DNA of 52,051 nt from DAOUFU01 sp034429275 (GCA_034429275.1 DAOUFU010000181.1:1-52051); one strand, 5' to 3'. Shown: positions 8,051 through 17,120, counted from the stretch's first letter. Program-made: numbers and translations. The notes: generated by a model from the letters alone, not told the origin.

Positions 8051-8995
8051 ATGTCCGAAGCACAATCTCTCCGCGCCCAGTCCGACGAAAGAAACCGCGC
8101 GCTTCTCGCTGCCCGCCTCAAAGCATTGGTTTGCGTGGTGGTCTGGGGAGCTTCGTTCGTGACCACCAAGATCATCGTAGACCAGATCGATCCCGCCGTG
8201 CTGGTTCCGCTGCGTTCCTTTGGCGGCTCGGTGCTGCTGTTTGTGTTGCTCAAGCGCCGGGGCCAGTGGACCGGCGTCGTGCGCGACCGGCGGCTGCTGG
8301 CGCAGTTGGCCGCCCTGGGATTCGTGGGCGTGGCGCTGCACCTGACGATCCAGGTAGTGGGGCTGAGCCTGACCACCGCCAGCAATACCGGCTGGATCGT
8401 CTCGATGTCGCCGGTGTTCATCACGCTGCTGGCCTGGCAGTTCCTCGGCGAGAAGCTGGGACGGCTCCAGGTGATTGGCTTCGTGGTGGCGTTGAGCGGT
8501 GCGCTGCTCATTGTCATCGCTCGCACCGGCAGCCTGGACGTGTTCGGTTTGCCAAGCACCGGCGGCGATGCGCTCGTGTTTGCCAGCGCCATCACCTGGG
8601 CGATCTTCTCGGTGCTCAGTAAACAGGTGATCGGTCGGCGCTCTCCGGCGGCGCTGATGCTGCACGTCATGGCAATCGGCTTTTTGATGACGCTGCCGCT
8701 GTTTGTGCTGCGCCAGGGCTGGCAGGCTTTTGGTCAGCTTAACCTGGAAGGCTGGCTGGCGCTGGCATTCACGGTGGTTTTTGTCGCGGCGGTGGGCTAC
8801 CTGTTCTGGTACGATGCCCTGTCGGTGCTCGATGCTTCGCAGGTGGGCGTGTTTCTCTATATCGAGCCGCTGGTGACGGTGGTGCTTTCGGCGCTGGTGC
8901 TGGATGAGCCGCTGCGACCCCTGGCGCTGTTGGGCGGAGCCGCGATTCTCTGCGGCGTCTGGCTGGTGTCATTCCGGAAGGTGTCTGCATCATGA
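8051..8995 (+). CDS. EamA/DMT-family transporter
   Basis: 314 residues with about ten hydrophobic helices in two EamA repeats. VVVWGASFVTTKIIVD opens the first repeat, and ITWAIFSVLSKQVIGRR lies in the second. The family includes RhaT/YdcZ-type drug and metabolite exporters; substrate cannot be predicted. The ATG at 8051 is preferred over an upstream TTG in frame because the hydrophobic domain starts soon after it. Its last codons overlap the next gene by four bases (ATGA), so translation of the hydrolase is coupled to the transporter. The pairing may suggest export of a nucleoside-like compound, which is speculative. Confidence 0.88.
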   Translation: MSEAQSLRAQSDERNRALLAARLKALVCVVVWGASFVTTKIIVDQIDPAVLVPLRSFGGSVLLFVLLKRRGQWTGVVRDRRLLAQLAALGFVGVALHLTIQVVGLSLTTASNTGWIVSMSPVFITLLAWQFLGEKLGRLQVIGFVVALSGALLIVIARTGSLDVFGLPSTGGDALVFASAITWAIFSVLSKQVIGRRSPAALMLHVMAIGFLMTLPLFVLRQGWQAFGQLNLEGWLALAFTVVFVAAVGYLFWYDALSVLDASQVGVFLYIEPLVTVVLSALVLDEPLRPLALLGGAAILCGVWLVSFRKVSAS

Positions 8996-9405
8996 ATATC
9001 TACTTCGCCGCATCCATTCGTGCCGGGCGCGAACTCCAGCCGCTTTATGCCGAGATCGTGGCCTATCTCCGGCGGGAAGGGCACACTGTGCTGACCGAAC
9101 ACATCGCTGCCAGCACGGTGCTCGACGACGAGCAGGACCTCACCGAAGAGGCGATCTACGCCCAGGATACCGCGTGGCTCGATGTGTGTGACGCGGTGAT
9201 CGCTGAGGTCACGGTGCCATCGCTGGGCGTGGGCTACGAGATCGGGTACGCGCTGCACCAGGCGCACAAGCCGGTGCTCTGCCTGTGTCGGCGCGGAGTG
9301 AACCTCTCCGCAATGCTGTTGGGCAACCCCGATCCGCGCCTGCGGGTGGTGTTCTATGACGACCTGGCGGAGGTCTGCCGCGCGCTGGATGCGTTCGTGA
9401 CCTGA
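8992..9405 (+). CDS. DNPH1-like 2'-deoxynucleoside 5'-phosphate N-hydrolase
   Basis: 137 residues of the nucleoside 2-deoxyribosyltransferase fold, closest in pattern to DNPH1/Rcl. MNIYFAASIRAGRELQPLY is the phosphate/sugar-binding N-terminus and SLGVGYEIGYAL carries the catalytic Glu83. Asp59 is 24 residues before it, the same spacing as Asp80 and Glu104 of the human enzyme. The expected reaction is hydrolysis of the N-glycosidic bond of deoxynucleoside monophosphates, including damaged ones, giving free base and deoxyribose 5-phosphate. It overlaps the transporter gene by 4 bp, so the two form an operon. A transferase instead of hydrolase activity is the alternative. Confidence 0.85.
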   Translation: MNIYFAASIRAGRELQPLYAEIVAYLRREGHTVLTEHIAASTVLDDEQDLTEEAIYAQDTAWLDVCDAVIAEVTVPSLGVGYEIGYALHQAHKPVLCLCRRGVNLSAMLLGNPDPRLRVVFYDDLAEVCRALDAFVT

Positions 9406-9501
9406 CTCTCACCTGGGTAGGGGCAGCCCGCGACGTGCGGTCTTGTTCAACGGTTGATTCAGCAATACGCGTTCACATGCTGGTATGAAGGGAGGCATCC
9501 T

Positions 9502-9891
9502 ATGCCGGGAGCCAAGGCTTTTCCCGCGCTTGAAGGCCAGGAATTCATGAGCCTGACTACTTTTCGCAAGAATGGGCAGGCGGTCTCGACGCCCGTCTGG
9601 TTCGCCGAAGATGCGGGCCGCCTGGTGGTGTATACCAGTCCCACATCGGGCAAAGTGAAGCGTATCCGCAGCAATGCGGCGGTGACGGTCGCGCCGTGCA
9701 CCTTCAACGGCAAGGTGACCGGCCCGGCGGCGAATGCCAGGGCGATCATCCTGCCGCCGGAGAAGCACGCCGAGGCCGACCGGCTGCTCACCCGGAAATA
9801 TGGTTGGAAAAAGCGCCTGTTCGAAGGGATGGCCCGGCTTCGTCGTGCTGAGCACCGGCAAGCCGCCTACCTGGAAATCACTCCGGAATAA
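9502..9891 (+). CDS. PPOX-class, probable F420-dependent enzyme (Rv2061-like)
   Basis: 129 residues with the split-barrel flavin/deazaflavin fold: SLTTFRKNGQAVSTPVWF, then YTSPTSGKVKRIRSN, the phosphate-binding strand-turn, and EADRLLTRKYGWKKRLF at the end. This matches the short Rv2061-type subfamily of PPOX proteins that is predicted to use F420. The ATG at 9502 has GAAGGGAGG ahead of it; an in-frame TTG upstream lacks this. Substrate unknown. Nearby genes are not obviously functionally linked, and a bidirectional hairpin follows. Confidence 0.8.
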   Translation: MPGAKAFPALEGQEFMSLTTFRKNGQAVSTPVWFAEDAGRLVVYTSPTSGKVKRIRSNAAVTVAPCTFNGKVTGPAANARAIILPPEKHAEADRLLTRKYGWKKRLFEGMARLRRAEHRQAAYLEITPE

Positions 9892-9912
9892 CGGGCTTTC
9901 TCGCCCCCAACA

Positions 9913-9943
9913 ACGCAGGCCCGTCATGATGGCGGGCCTGCGT
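9913..9943. terminator. Bidirectional terminator hairpin
   Basis: A perfect 11-bp stem, ACGCAGGCCCG (9913-9923) with CGGGCCTGCGT (9933-9943), and a 9-nt loop, placed between the convergent PPOX and secreted-protein genes. Confidence 0.6.
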
Positions 9944-9967
9944 GTCTTCCGTCATGTGTGGAAGCTG

Positions 9968-11167
9968 CTAGCTGCCGGTGATCGTCAGCACCGGGAAGGC
10001 GCGCTGCATGATGGCATTCGCCCATGTCCGGTACATCAGTCCGCCGGTGATGAACTGGTTCGTCTGCGGGTCGGTGCGGTTTTCGGGCAGGGGGTAGCGC
10101 ACTTCGACCAGCGCAACCGCGTTCCCGGCGGAGTCGCTCTCAACCACCGAGGCAGTTAGCTCTGCCCCAAAGCGTTCGACCAGCACATCGCCCGGCGCGC
10201 GCGGCTGGCCAAAGGTGCGGATGCGTGTTGCTACCTCGTCAGCGGCGGCCTGCGCCTGGGCTGCGTCCGCATAGACCAGCCCGATCAGGTGCACCTGGTC
10301 GCTGCCTTCCTGGCGGTCTGCCAGCGCCGCCAGCGTATAGGGGGCCAATGGACCATACCCCGCTGTGATTGCCTCATCCAGGCCGGGCACAGCGCCGATA
10401 TCTTCCGGCAGGAAGAACAGCGCCTGGATCAGCAGACCGTCCGGCGCGGTGATCGCTTCGGCCAGCGCGCGGTAGTCGGCATTGTCCGCCAGCGACTCCT
10501 GCTCATCCTGGGCGGCGGCGATGATGGCTTCGGTCATCGCCCAGTAGCGAGAATTCGCCAGGTGACCGGGCAGCACCGCAATTCGCGCGGCTGAACCAAG
10601 ATTTCCGCCAAATGGATCGGCGATCTCGCGGGCCGTCATGTCGATCTGGGCGTCCTCCAAGCGGTGCCAGACCGGTACACCGCCGCGCTCGGCCTGCTCG
10701 AAGCCGCGCGCGCTCAATGCCGCCGCGATGGCATCTGGGTCGAAGGTGCCGGCCAGAATCAGGGCGGTCTGGGGTGGTGAGCCATATTCGAGGCTGCGAT
10801 TGACATCGGCGAACCAGCCAAAGCCGACAACGTCCGGCATTTGCGCGGCTGTTGCGAAGACGCTGGTGAGCGCTTCTGGTCCCGCTACAAGACGCGCCAT
10901 CATCGCGCCCAGCGGGACCGCCTTCGCCAGGGCGGCAGGGTCAGCGGTCTGACGCAGTTCGTCGATGCCCTCGGACATATACAGCGCCTGAAAATCGACA
11001 TACCGCACGGTCGCCCATCCCCCGCCAGTCTCAAGAGAATCGGGCACCAGTGCCAAGTCGGCCAGCAAAGGGGCCGTTTGGGGAGAGTCGCCCTGCCCGG
11101 TAACCGGGATAGCGGTCACCAGCAGCACACCCACCAGCATGATCGTCAGCCAGACTCGCTTATTCAC
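9968..11167 (-). CDS. Secreted protein of unknown function
   Basis: 399 residues from a GTG start, chosen because AAAGGAGC stands 6-7 bases before it. Residues 1-25 are a signal peptide (VWLTIMLVGVLLVTAIPVTG). The mature part is acidic and alanine-rich with no motif I recognise. It contains alternating strands and helices, such as TALILAGTFDPDAIAAALSARGF and VHLIGLVYADAAQAQAAADEV, which look like two copies of a ferredoxin-like or DUF3352-type half. It follows the propeller/SH3b gene by 51 bp on the same strand and is probably co-transcribed with it. No function is assigned. Confidence 0.7.
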   Translation of the reverse strand: MNKRVWLTIMLVGVLLVTAIPVTGQGDSPQTAPLLADLALVPDSLETGGGWATVRYVDFQALYMSEGIDELRQTADPAALAKAVPLGAMMARLVAGPEALTSVFATAAQMPDVVGFGWFADVNRSLEYGSPPQTALILAGTFDPDAIAAALSARGFEQAERGGVPVWHRLEDAQIDMTAREIADPFGGNLGSAARIAVLPGHLANSRYWAMTEAIIAAAQDEQESLADNADYRALAEAITAPDGLLIQALFFLPEDIGAVPGLDEAITAGYGPLAPYTLAALADRQEGSDQVHLIGLVYADAAQAQAAADEVATRIRTFGQPRAPGDVLVERFGAELTASVVESDSAGNAVALVEVRYPLPENRTDPQTNQFITGGLMYRTWANAIMQRAFPVLTITGS

Positions 11168-11218
11168 CGGAAGCTCCTTTTTCCATCATGGAAGATACGT
11201 ATAACACCGGTTGATCAC

Positions 11219-12655
11219 TCAGCCAATAGAGGGAACCAGCCAGTAACCGCTGCTGTCCCCTTCCGCCGTCCAGCCGACCAACCCACCATAATTATCCACC
11301 TGCCACCAGTACATGCCGTTGGCGCATTCCGGCCCCGCCAGCACGACAAAATCCTCGGCGGGCTGAAGCTGGCCGATCACCTCGCCGGTAGCGGGGGTGC
11401 TGCGCACGTTGTTCGGAGTCGTGTTCGGATCAACGGAGCCGGTGCCGCCCACCGACAGGCGAGGCGGCAGTGCGCTGCCACAGGCGGCGGGCTGTGCGAC
11501 TCGCCACGCGGTTGGCCCCCAGAACAACGTGGCGAACCTGTCTTTGTCCTCAAGCATCGGCCCATCGATCACCTGCATGGTGGGCGAGAGGAACGAGAGC
11601 TGCCCCTCGCTGGTCACCTGGGCCAGGGTCTGGCCATCCAGCCCTAGCGTCACGCGCCTGATAGCCGACACCCGGTTCTGCGCCTCGATCCGCTGTCCAT
11701 CGGGATAGGTGATGGCCCACGAGTAAAAATCGGGCCAGGCGGCGTCCTGGTAATAGGTGAAGGTGATCGCCGCCGAATTGGGCGCGCGCGGGTTATAGAG
11801 TTCGGGCACGGCTAGCGCGCGGTGAACCGTCCCGGTCAGCGGGTCGATCAATGCCCAATCCCCCGCGGGGGCATACTGTACCGCGATCTCGGCCTTTCCG
11901 CTGGCATCGACCCAGAAGAAGTCCATCGCGATGCGACTCTCACTGTCGCCAACGCGCGCGGACGAGATCAGGCTGCCATCCTGGGCGCTGTAGACTCTCA
12001 CCGTGGTGAAAAACGTGGTGGTGCTGGGTTCAAATTCGGCGCTGGCGAAAGCAATGCCAGCCTCGCCCCACATTGGCTCAACCGGCATAGGGATTCCGGC
12101 CTGCTCCGGCAGATGACTCGCCAGCACCAGGGATTGACCCTGGGCAAGGTCGTAAACGACCAGCCGGTTCGATTCGGGTGCCAGCGAGGGATAGTGCAGC
12201 TCGCCCCAGACCAGCCGCGAGCCATCGGGCGACCAGGCGGGCACGGAGCGCATCAACGCGCTGTCGGGCACGCCGTCCACAAAAAACGATGAGCCTTCTG
12301 GCTGGGTGGTGATCATGGTGATCTGCCGGGTGGCCAGGTCCAGCACGTAAATATCGGCGGGCAGCGGGCCGCCGCCGATTCCGCCGGACCGCTCAACGGC
12401 TTCGATCGTCATCGGCGACCAGGCCATATAAGCGATTCGCGTCCCTTCCGGCGAGAGCGCCGCCTGCAGGATATGCCCGTTTTGGGTGAGATTGGTCAGC
12501 GCTGCCCCATCGAAGGCCCACAAGTCCAGTTGTGTCAGCAGAATCAGGGGCGAGGGTTCCTGGGCAGTGACGGCGGCAGGCAAGACGGGCAGCCCTGCCA
12601 GCAGCGCAGTCAACAGCGCAGTCAACAGTGCGAACAGGGCGAGTTTGAGCTTCAT
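11219..12655 (-). CDS. Secreted beta-propeller (TolB/PD40-like) protein with C-terminal SH3b domain
   Basis: 478 residues from ATG 12655, which has AAAGGGAGG upstream and gives a signal peptide (ALFALLTALLTALLAGLPVL). The middle shows PD40/TolB-type blades, for example AALSPEGTRIAYM and VPAWSPDGSRLVWG. The last 85 residues form an SH3b-like module (NVRSTPATGEVIGQL, MYWWQVDNYGGLVGWTAE), a fold that binds cell-wall or protein ligands. No enzyme active site is seen; an extracytoplasmic binding or scaffold role is likely. The signal peptide is encoded by a short tandem repeat (GTCAACAGCGCA-like units), giving LLTALLTALLAG, which could vary in length by slippage. Confidence 0.75.
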   Translation of the reverse strand: MKLKLALFALLTALLTALLAGLPVLPAAVTAQEPSPLILLTQLDLWAFDGAALTNLTQNGHILQAALSPEGTRIAYMAWSPMTIEAVERSGGIGGGPLPADIYVLDLATRQITMITTQPEGSSFFVDGVPDSALMRSVPAWSPDGSRLVWGELHYPSLAPESNRLVVYDLAQGQSLVLASHLPEQAGIPMPVEPMWGEAGIAFASAEFEPSTTTFFTTVRVYSAQDGSLISSARVGDSESRIAMDFFWVDASGKAEIAVQYAPAGDWALIDPLTGTVHRALAVPELYNPRAPNSAAITFTYYQDAAWPDFYSWAITYPDGQRIEAQNRVSAIRRVTLGLDGQTLAQVTSEGQLSFLSPTMQVIDGPMLEDKDRFATLFWGPTAWRVAQPAACGSALPPRLSVGGTGSVDPNTTPNNVRSTPATGEVIGQLQPAEDFVVLAGPECANGMYWWQVDNYGGLVGWTAEGDSSGYWLVPSIG

Positions 12656-12834
12656 CAATCCGAGCCTCCCTTTGGGTGACCCCTGCCAGGGGCCACGATG
12701 AGCCTGACGAGTCACAGGCCGGGAGTCGCCCGACCCTACTCGTAAGCATACACCAATTGGAGGATCGGGGATGGACAGGATTGGATCAGGGGTGAGGAAA
12801 CGATCCGGTCACCGCCAGGGCCGCCGGGTAGAGG

Positions 12835-14313
12835 CTATTGCAGCGCCAACTGCCGGGCGCGCTCGGCGATCTTGCGGATCAGGCCGGAAAAGATCAGCCC
12901 GTGAATGGGATATAACCCGTACCAGTAGAGCAGGCCGAACAGCCCTTTGGGCGCAAAAAAGGCGGTTTGCGTGAGTCGGGACTGGTTGGCGTTGATCGGC
13001 TCTACCACGAACTGGAGCCACGCCAAACCGGGAACTTTCATCTCGGCGCGCAGCCGCAGCAGGCGATTCTCTTCCACCGCTTCCACGCGCCAGAAATCCA
13101 CCGCGTCACCGATGCGCACCTCGTCGGGGTGGCGTCTGCCGCGCCGGAAGCCTACCCCGCCCAAAAGGCGATCCACGATGCCGCGCAGCCGCCACGCCCA
13201 GTTGAAATAGCGCCAACCGCGCTCGCCGCCCAGCCCCGAAAATACGCGGAACACCAGCCCGGACGGTACGCTGATCACTCGCTGGCGCTGCTCAATGATC
13301 ATGCCTTCCTGGGTGGTGAGCAGGACCGGTTCACGCCCCGGCAGGCTGCTGACCAGAGGATCGCTCCACGAGGTCTCGACGGCGCTGGCTTGCAGGTTTT
13401 CTAGCGCCACAGCAACCGCCGATTCGTAGTCCATCGGCTCAATATCGGGGAATATCTGGGCGGCGGTTGTGTCGCGCACAATAAGCTCGTTGCGCAGCCC
13501 TTCGATCAATGGGCGGGCAATATCGCTGGGGATTGGGGTCATCCAGTGCACCCAGTACGATGACAGGCGCGGGGTCAGCACAGGCACCGGGATCAGCCAG
13601 CGCCGCAGCCTGCGCACGCGGGCATAGCCGGTCATCATCTGCCCATACGTCACCACGTCTGCCCCGCCGATCTCGATGATTTTGCCCATACTGGCCGGGG
13701 TTTGCAGAGCTGCGACCAGATAATCCAACGTATCGCGCACGCTGATCGGTTGGGTGCGGGTGAAGACCCAGCGCGGGCAGCTCATCACCGCGATGCGCTC
13801 AGTCAGGTAGCGGATCATCTCAAACGAGATACTGCCCGATCCCACGATAATCCCCGCCCGGAATTCGGTCACCGGCACGCCTGCTTCGCGCAGGGCTTCG
13901 CCCGTCTGCTGGCGCGATTTCAGATGTTGCGAGAGATCGCTGGAGGGGTCGCCCAGGCCGCCCAGGTAGATGATATGGTGTACGCCGTGCTTGCGGGCCG
14001 CAGCCCCAAAGTTGCGCGCGGCGACGAGATCTCGCTGGTGAAAATCGGGGTTGCCGCGCATACTGTGGATCAGGTAGTAGGCGGCATACACGCCTGTCAG
14101 CGCCCCGTCAAGCGTTTGCGGATCGAGCACATTTCCCTTGCATACCTCCACCTGGTTCAGCCAGGCGCGGCCCTGCAGCCGTGCCGGATCGCGCACCAGG
14201 ACGCGTACACGGTAGCCCGCCGCCAGCAGACTGGGAACCAGCCGCCCGCCGATATAGCCGGTGACTCCGGTGACCAGGATCAAACGTGTGCCGGGATCGG
14301 TGTGCTCGATCAT
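12835..14313 (-). CDS. NAD(P)-binding epimerase-like protein with C-terminal DUF2867/SRPBCC domain (YbjT-like)
   Basis: 492 residues. The N-terminal half is an atypical extended SDR with LVTGVTGYIGGRLVPSLL (TGxxGxxG dinucleotide motif) and HIIYLGGLGD. The C-terminal half (about 330-492) is the DUF2867 region, containing FFAPKGLFGLLYWY. Many such two-domain proteins are predicted oxidoreductases of unknown substrate, and they recur in light-regulated clusters controlled by LitR/CarH-type regulators. Here it follows the heliorhodopsin gene by 59 bp on the same strand, so co-transcription is plausible. An isoprenoid- or carotenoid-related reaction would fit the setting but is inference. Confidence 0.8.
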   Translation of the reverse strand: MIEHTDPGTRLILVTGVTGYIGGRLVPSLLAAGYRVRVLVRDPARLQGRAWLNQVEVCKGNVLDPQTLDGALTGVYAAYYLIHSMRGNPDFHQRDLVAARNFGAAARKHGVHHIIYLGGLGDPSSDLSQHLKSRQQTGEALREAGVPVTEFRAGIIVGSGSISFEMIRYLTERIAVMSCPRWVFTRTQPISVRDTLDYLVAALQTPASMGKIIEIGGADVVTYGQMMTGYARVRRLRRWLIPVPVLTPRLSSYWVHWMTPIPSDIARPLIEGLRNELIVRDTTAAQIFPDIEPMDYESAVAVALENLQASAVETSWSDPLVSSLPGREPVLLTTQEGMIIEQRQRVISVPSGLVFRVFSGLGGERGWRYFNWAWRLRGIVDRLLGGVGFRRGRRHPDEVRIGDAVDFWRVEAVEENRLLRLRAEMKVPGLAWLQFVVEPINANQSRLTQTAFFAPKGLFGLLYWYGLYPIHGLIFSGLIRKIAERARQLALQ

Positions 14314-14372
14314 AACCCGCTTCTTTCCCCCAACGTAGACCTATGCCAATACACGGTTGGCCTGCTCACAGC

Positions 14373-15158
14373 CTAGTTGGGCTGGAGTGTGCCAAAGAAG
14401 ACCTGCCAGGCTAGCAGCGACTTGGCGACCAGCGACAGCACGATGTAGACCTTCTCGCCGTAAAGATAATCCTGCCAGCGCCCGACCTTCTTGTATTGAA
14501 GGACCATGTTGATGGCAAAGACATTGAAGAACAGGAACAGCGAAACGTAGATCGCATAGACAAAGTTGGGCACCTGCTCGCCGCTGGTGACTGAGCCGAT
14601 GAAGTAGATGAATATCGCGATCCACGGCACGATTCCGGCGATGGACCCAAAGATGAAGGCCGTCCAGTCAGTCTTCTGGGTGGTCTGGTTGTGCAGTTCC
14701 ATCATCCAGCCGAAGAGGATCATTATGGCGTTCAGCGCGAAGATCAGGATCAGAGTCGCGATGTCGTACATGCCGAACAGCATGGCAATCGCCACGATCA
14801 TCACCGAAGAGCTGAAGGAATACTCAATCCAACGCGCGTAGTTGATGCCCTTGCTCAGGTTGCGCGTGTACCAGCCATAGATGCCGGGTGTCGAGATCAG
14901 GAAATGGGCCAGGGCGGACATAAACAGGAACGCGACGATCAGCCATGCCAGCGGAAGCTCGAACGCGGTTTCCACGTTGGATACCAGCTTTTCGGTGGCC
15001 TCGTCAAACTCCAGAAACGACGTGGTGACAGGCAGCTTGAAGCCGAAATCGGCGATAGCCAGCATCGCCACGCCCTGGATCAGGTGGAAGAACCCCATAA
15101 ACAGATTGAAGCGGCGCAGATTTTTGAATCGGGTATCACTGGATGCAGTCATGCGCAT
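14373..15158 (-). CDS. Heliorhodopsin (type-3 microbial rhodopsin family)
   Basis: 261 residues, seven hydrophobic helices. Helix 7 reads SLVAKSLLAWQVF with Lys246 as the retinal Schiff-base lysine. Helix 3 reads RWIEYSFSSSVM with Glu112 as counterion. His25 and His85 match the two conserved heliorhodopsin histidines, and from His85 onward the residues keep a constant +5 offset from the reference protein 48C12 (His80, Glu107, Lys241). Helix 7 and helix 3 distinguish it from type-1 pumps, which have Asp-x-x-x-Lys and Asp/Thr motifs. Heliorhodopsins bind all-trans retinal with the N-terminus inside, have long photocycles and do not usually pump. A sensory or regulatory role is proposed. It lies 45 bp after an SDR gene and 59 bp before the DUF2867 gene. 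The start may be ATG 15158 or ATG 15152; GAAAGGAA precedes both. Confidence 0.95.
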   Translation of the reverse strand: MRMTASSDTRFKNLRRFNLFMGFFHLIQGVAMLAIADFGFKLPVTTSFLEFDEATEKLVSNVETAFELPLAWLIVAFLFMSALAHFLISTPGIYGWYTRNLSKGINYARWIEYSFSSSVMIVAIAMLFGMYDIATLILIFALNAIMILFGWMMELHNQTTQKTDWTAFIFGSIAGIVPWIAIFIYFIGSVTSGEQVPNFVYAIYVSLFLFFNVFAINMVLQYKKVGRWQDYLYGEKVYIVLSLVAKSLLAWQVFFGTLQPN

Positions 15159-15203
15159 GTCTTCCTTTCAACTTCTGAGATCACATGATCTCAGCTTCTC
15201 CAA

Positions 15204-15836
15204 TCACAAGTTCAGGTCATCGTTGGTGCCTGCCCGGTAGTGAGCCAGAATGGCAGCGGCCACGGCTTCGGGTGATTTCGCGTCAGACGGTTTTTTAAAG
15301 GGGGCGCTGGCCCAAAACGGCGTGTCTACTGCACCGGGGCGCACAACGCTGAACCTGTGCCGCCGGTTTTCCTTGCGCAGTACGCTTACCATCGTCTCCA
15401 ACCCCGCCTTGGCGACGGCGTAGGAAGCCATCTTGGGCAGGGTCACATGATCGACATAGGCACCCAGGAACATCATGTGCCCCCCTTCGCGAAGCAGGTA
15501 CAGGCTTTTTCCGGCTACCAGAAATGCCCCGGTGAGATTAGCCTGAATCACGGCGGACCAGTCGTCCAGGCTGGCGTTTTTGAGCAGCTCCGGGCGCAGG
15601 TTCCCCGCCGCATACACCACCAGGTCCATCCCGTCGCTATCTTGTGCTGCCAGAAGCTGCACCTCGCTGATGGTGGCGGGCTGCATCGCGTCGAATGAGT
15701 AGCTGAAATCTGCCTGGGGCGGGATGCGCGATGTGTCGCGCGCGGCGGCATAGACTCGCCAGCCATTCTGCTTCAGCGTGCGGACCAGGGCCTGCCCGAT
15801 TCCGCCCGATGCCCCCCAAATGAGCGCACTCGTCAT
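15204..15836 (-). CDS. Classical short-chain dehydrogenase/reductase
   Basis: 210 residues with ALIWGASGGIGQALV (TGxxxGxG variant for NAD(P) binding), VVYAAGN (NNAG equivalent), and YAVAK supplying the catalytic Tyr and Lys. The N of the Asn helix is in VIQANLTGAF. It is shorter than the usual 250 residues, lacking most of the C-terminal substrate lid. GTGAGGAA stands before the ATG. It lies first in the probable SDR-heliorhodopsin-DUF2867 unit, 132 bp after the histidine-kinase gene. A retinal or other aldehyde/alcohol substrate is conceivable because of the neighbour but is not shown by sequence. Confidence 0.88.
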   Translation of the reverse strand: MTSALIWGASGGIGQALVRTLKQNGWRVYAAARDTSRIPPQADFSYSFDAMQPATISEVQLLAAQDSDGMDLVVYAAGNLRPELLKNASLDDWSAVIQANLTGAFLVAGKSLYLLREGGHMMFLGAYVDHVTLPKMASYAVAKAGLETMVSVLRKENRRHRFSVVRPGAVDTPFWASAPFKKPSDAKSPEAVAAAILAHYRAGTNDDLNL

Positions 15837-15968
15837 AGATTCCTCACCGAATGAGTTGTCACCACACAGGGTGAACCACCAGCGATGATCGAGGTTATAG
15901 TGAGGCGGGCTTAAAATTCGCTGAAATCGAAGTAAAGAACGAATGAGTAGATCGCAGAGCGTGTGGAG

Positions 15969-17120
15969 TTAGCTGCCTATCTGCGAGGGGGGCATGACCG
16001 GCAGTGTGAAATAGAACCGGCTCCCCTGGCCCCACGTGCTCTCAACACCGATCTGCCCGCCGCTGATCTCGACAATGCGCTTGCAAATCGCCAGCCCCAG
16101 GCCGGTGCTGTGTTCCCCAGCCGTTGCGCGGGTGCTGGTGCGCTGGAAGGCCAGGAACACTTTGTTCAGTTCATCGGGCTTGATGCCCTGGCCCTGGTCG
16201 ATGACGGCGATCTCGATGTAGTGGGGGTCGGCTTTGGTGATTCGGATGGTGACCTGGGTATCGCGGTGCGAAAACTTGATCGCGTTGCTCAACAGGTTGT
16301 CCATCACCTGCTGGATGCGGTGCGGATCAAACATCACCGGCGGCAGGTCAGCTTCCAGGTCCAGCCGGAGCGCGATGTTTTTCCTGTCGGCCAGGTGACG
16401 GTTGCGCTGCGCGATGCGCTGCGCGTATTCGTAAAGGTTCACTTCGACCGGGAACAGGCGCAGATTGCCGGACTCGATCTCCGAGACGTTCAGCAGGTTG
16501 TTGAGCATTTCCAGCATATCGTTAATCGACTCGGCAATCATCCCCAACAGTTCGGCCCGCTCTTCGGCGGGCATATCCGGGTGGCGGGTGAGCAGGCTCG
16601 AAAAGCCCTGGATGACGCTCAGCGGGCTGCGCAGGTCGTGCGCGGCCATGCCCATGAACTCGTTCTTTCGCGCGTTGAGGGCGGCCAGTTCCGCCTTTTG
16701 CCGGGCCAGTTCGCGCTGAAGATTGGTGATCTCCCGGTTGACGGTCATGATCTCGTGGTTGACCCGTTCCAGTTCTTCGATGTCGTACTCGGCTACCACC
16801 AGCAGCGAGTCCTCGCGCCGGTAGACCGAGCCGCGTACCGAACGGTGAGGAGTCGATGCGCCGCCAAAGGTGAGCCATCCCTGGTAAACAGCCTCTTCAA
16901 CCGCCGGATGCGCCCACAGCGTCTCGAAGGTGGGCACCCGGAAGCACTCCGCCGCCGGCTCATCGTGTTGTGCGCCCAGCAAGCGCCGCATCCCCGCATT
17001 TGCGTAGAGCGCGTGCCCCGCCGCATCGAATACGCCGACGGCCAGGGCGATCCCCTGCTCGATGAGGGCCATCAGCGGCGATAGCCAGGGGGCCAGCGAC
17101 GAGGGAATGACTTCGGGCAT
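15969..17120 (-). CDS. PAS-domain sensor histidine kinase
   Basis: 383 residues, apparently cytoplasmic with no membrane segment. Residues 20-110 form a PAS-like domain (VGVFDAAGHALYANAGM). A coiled coil (115-150) leads to the HisKA H-box MAAHDLRSPL with phospho-acceptor His161. The HATPase domain has N-box NLLSNAIKFS, G1 DQGQGI and G2 GLGLAI. It starts 2 bp after the stop of the cobalamin-binding protein gene, with the TAA-TC-ATG junction giving tight translational coupling and the Shine-Dalgarno GGAG inside the upstream gene. The likely design is that the cobalamin protein senses light or cobalamin state and signals through this kinase. Its response regulator is not adjacent; the lone receiver at 7429 is one candidate. 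Confidence 0.92.
   Translation of the reverse strand: MPEVIPSSLAPWLSPLMALIEQGIALAVGVFDAAGHALYANAGMRRLLGAQHDEPAAECFRVPTFETLWAHPAVEEAVYQGWLTFGGASTPHRSVRGSVYRREDSLLVVAEYDIEELERVNHEIMTVNREITNLQRELARQKAELAALNARKNEFMGMAAHDLRSPLSVIQGFSSLLTRHPDMPAEERAELLGMIAESINDMLEMLNNLLNVSEIESGNLRLFPVEVNLYEYAQRIAQRNRHLADRKNIALRLDLEADLPPVMFDPHRIQQVMDNLLSNAIKFSHRDTQVTIRITKADPHYIEIAVIDQGQGIKPDELNKVFLAFQRTSTRATAGEHSTGLGLAICKRIVEISGGQIGVESTWGQGSRFYFTLPVMPPSQIGS

Noticed and set aside
12598..12640. Short tandem repeat in the propeller gene considered as a CRISPR-like or mobile repeat
   Set aside because: Only two to three units of about 12 bases inside a signal-peptide coding region; explained by Leu/Thr/Ala codons.
15848..15948. 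Two CGAATGAGT copies 92 bp apart in the gap before the SDR gene
   Set aside because: Nine bases recurring once in a region this size is weak evidence, and neither copy is set at a recognisable promoter element.
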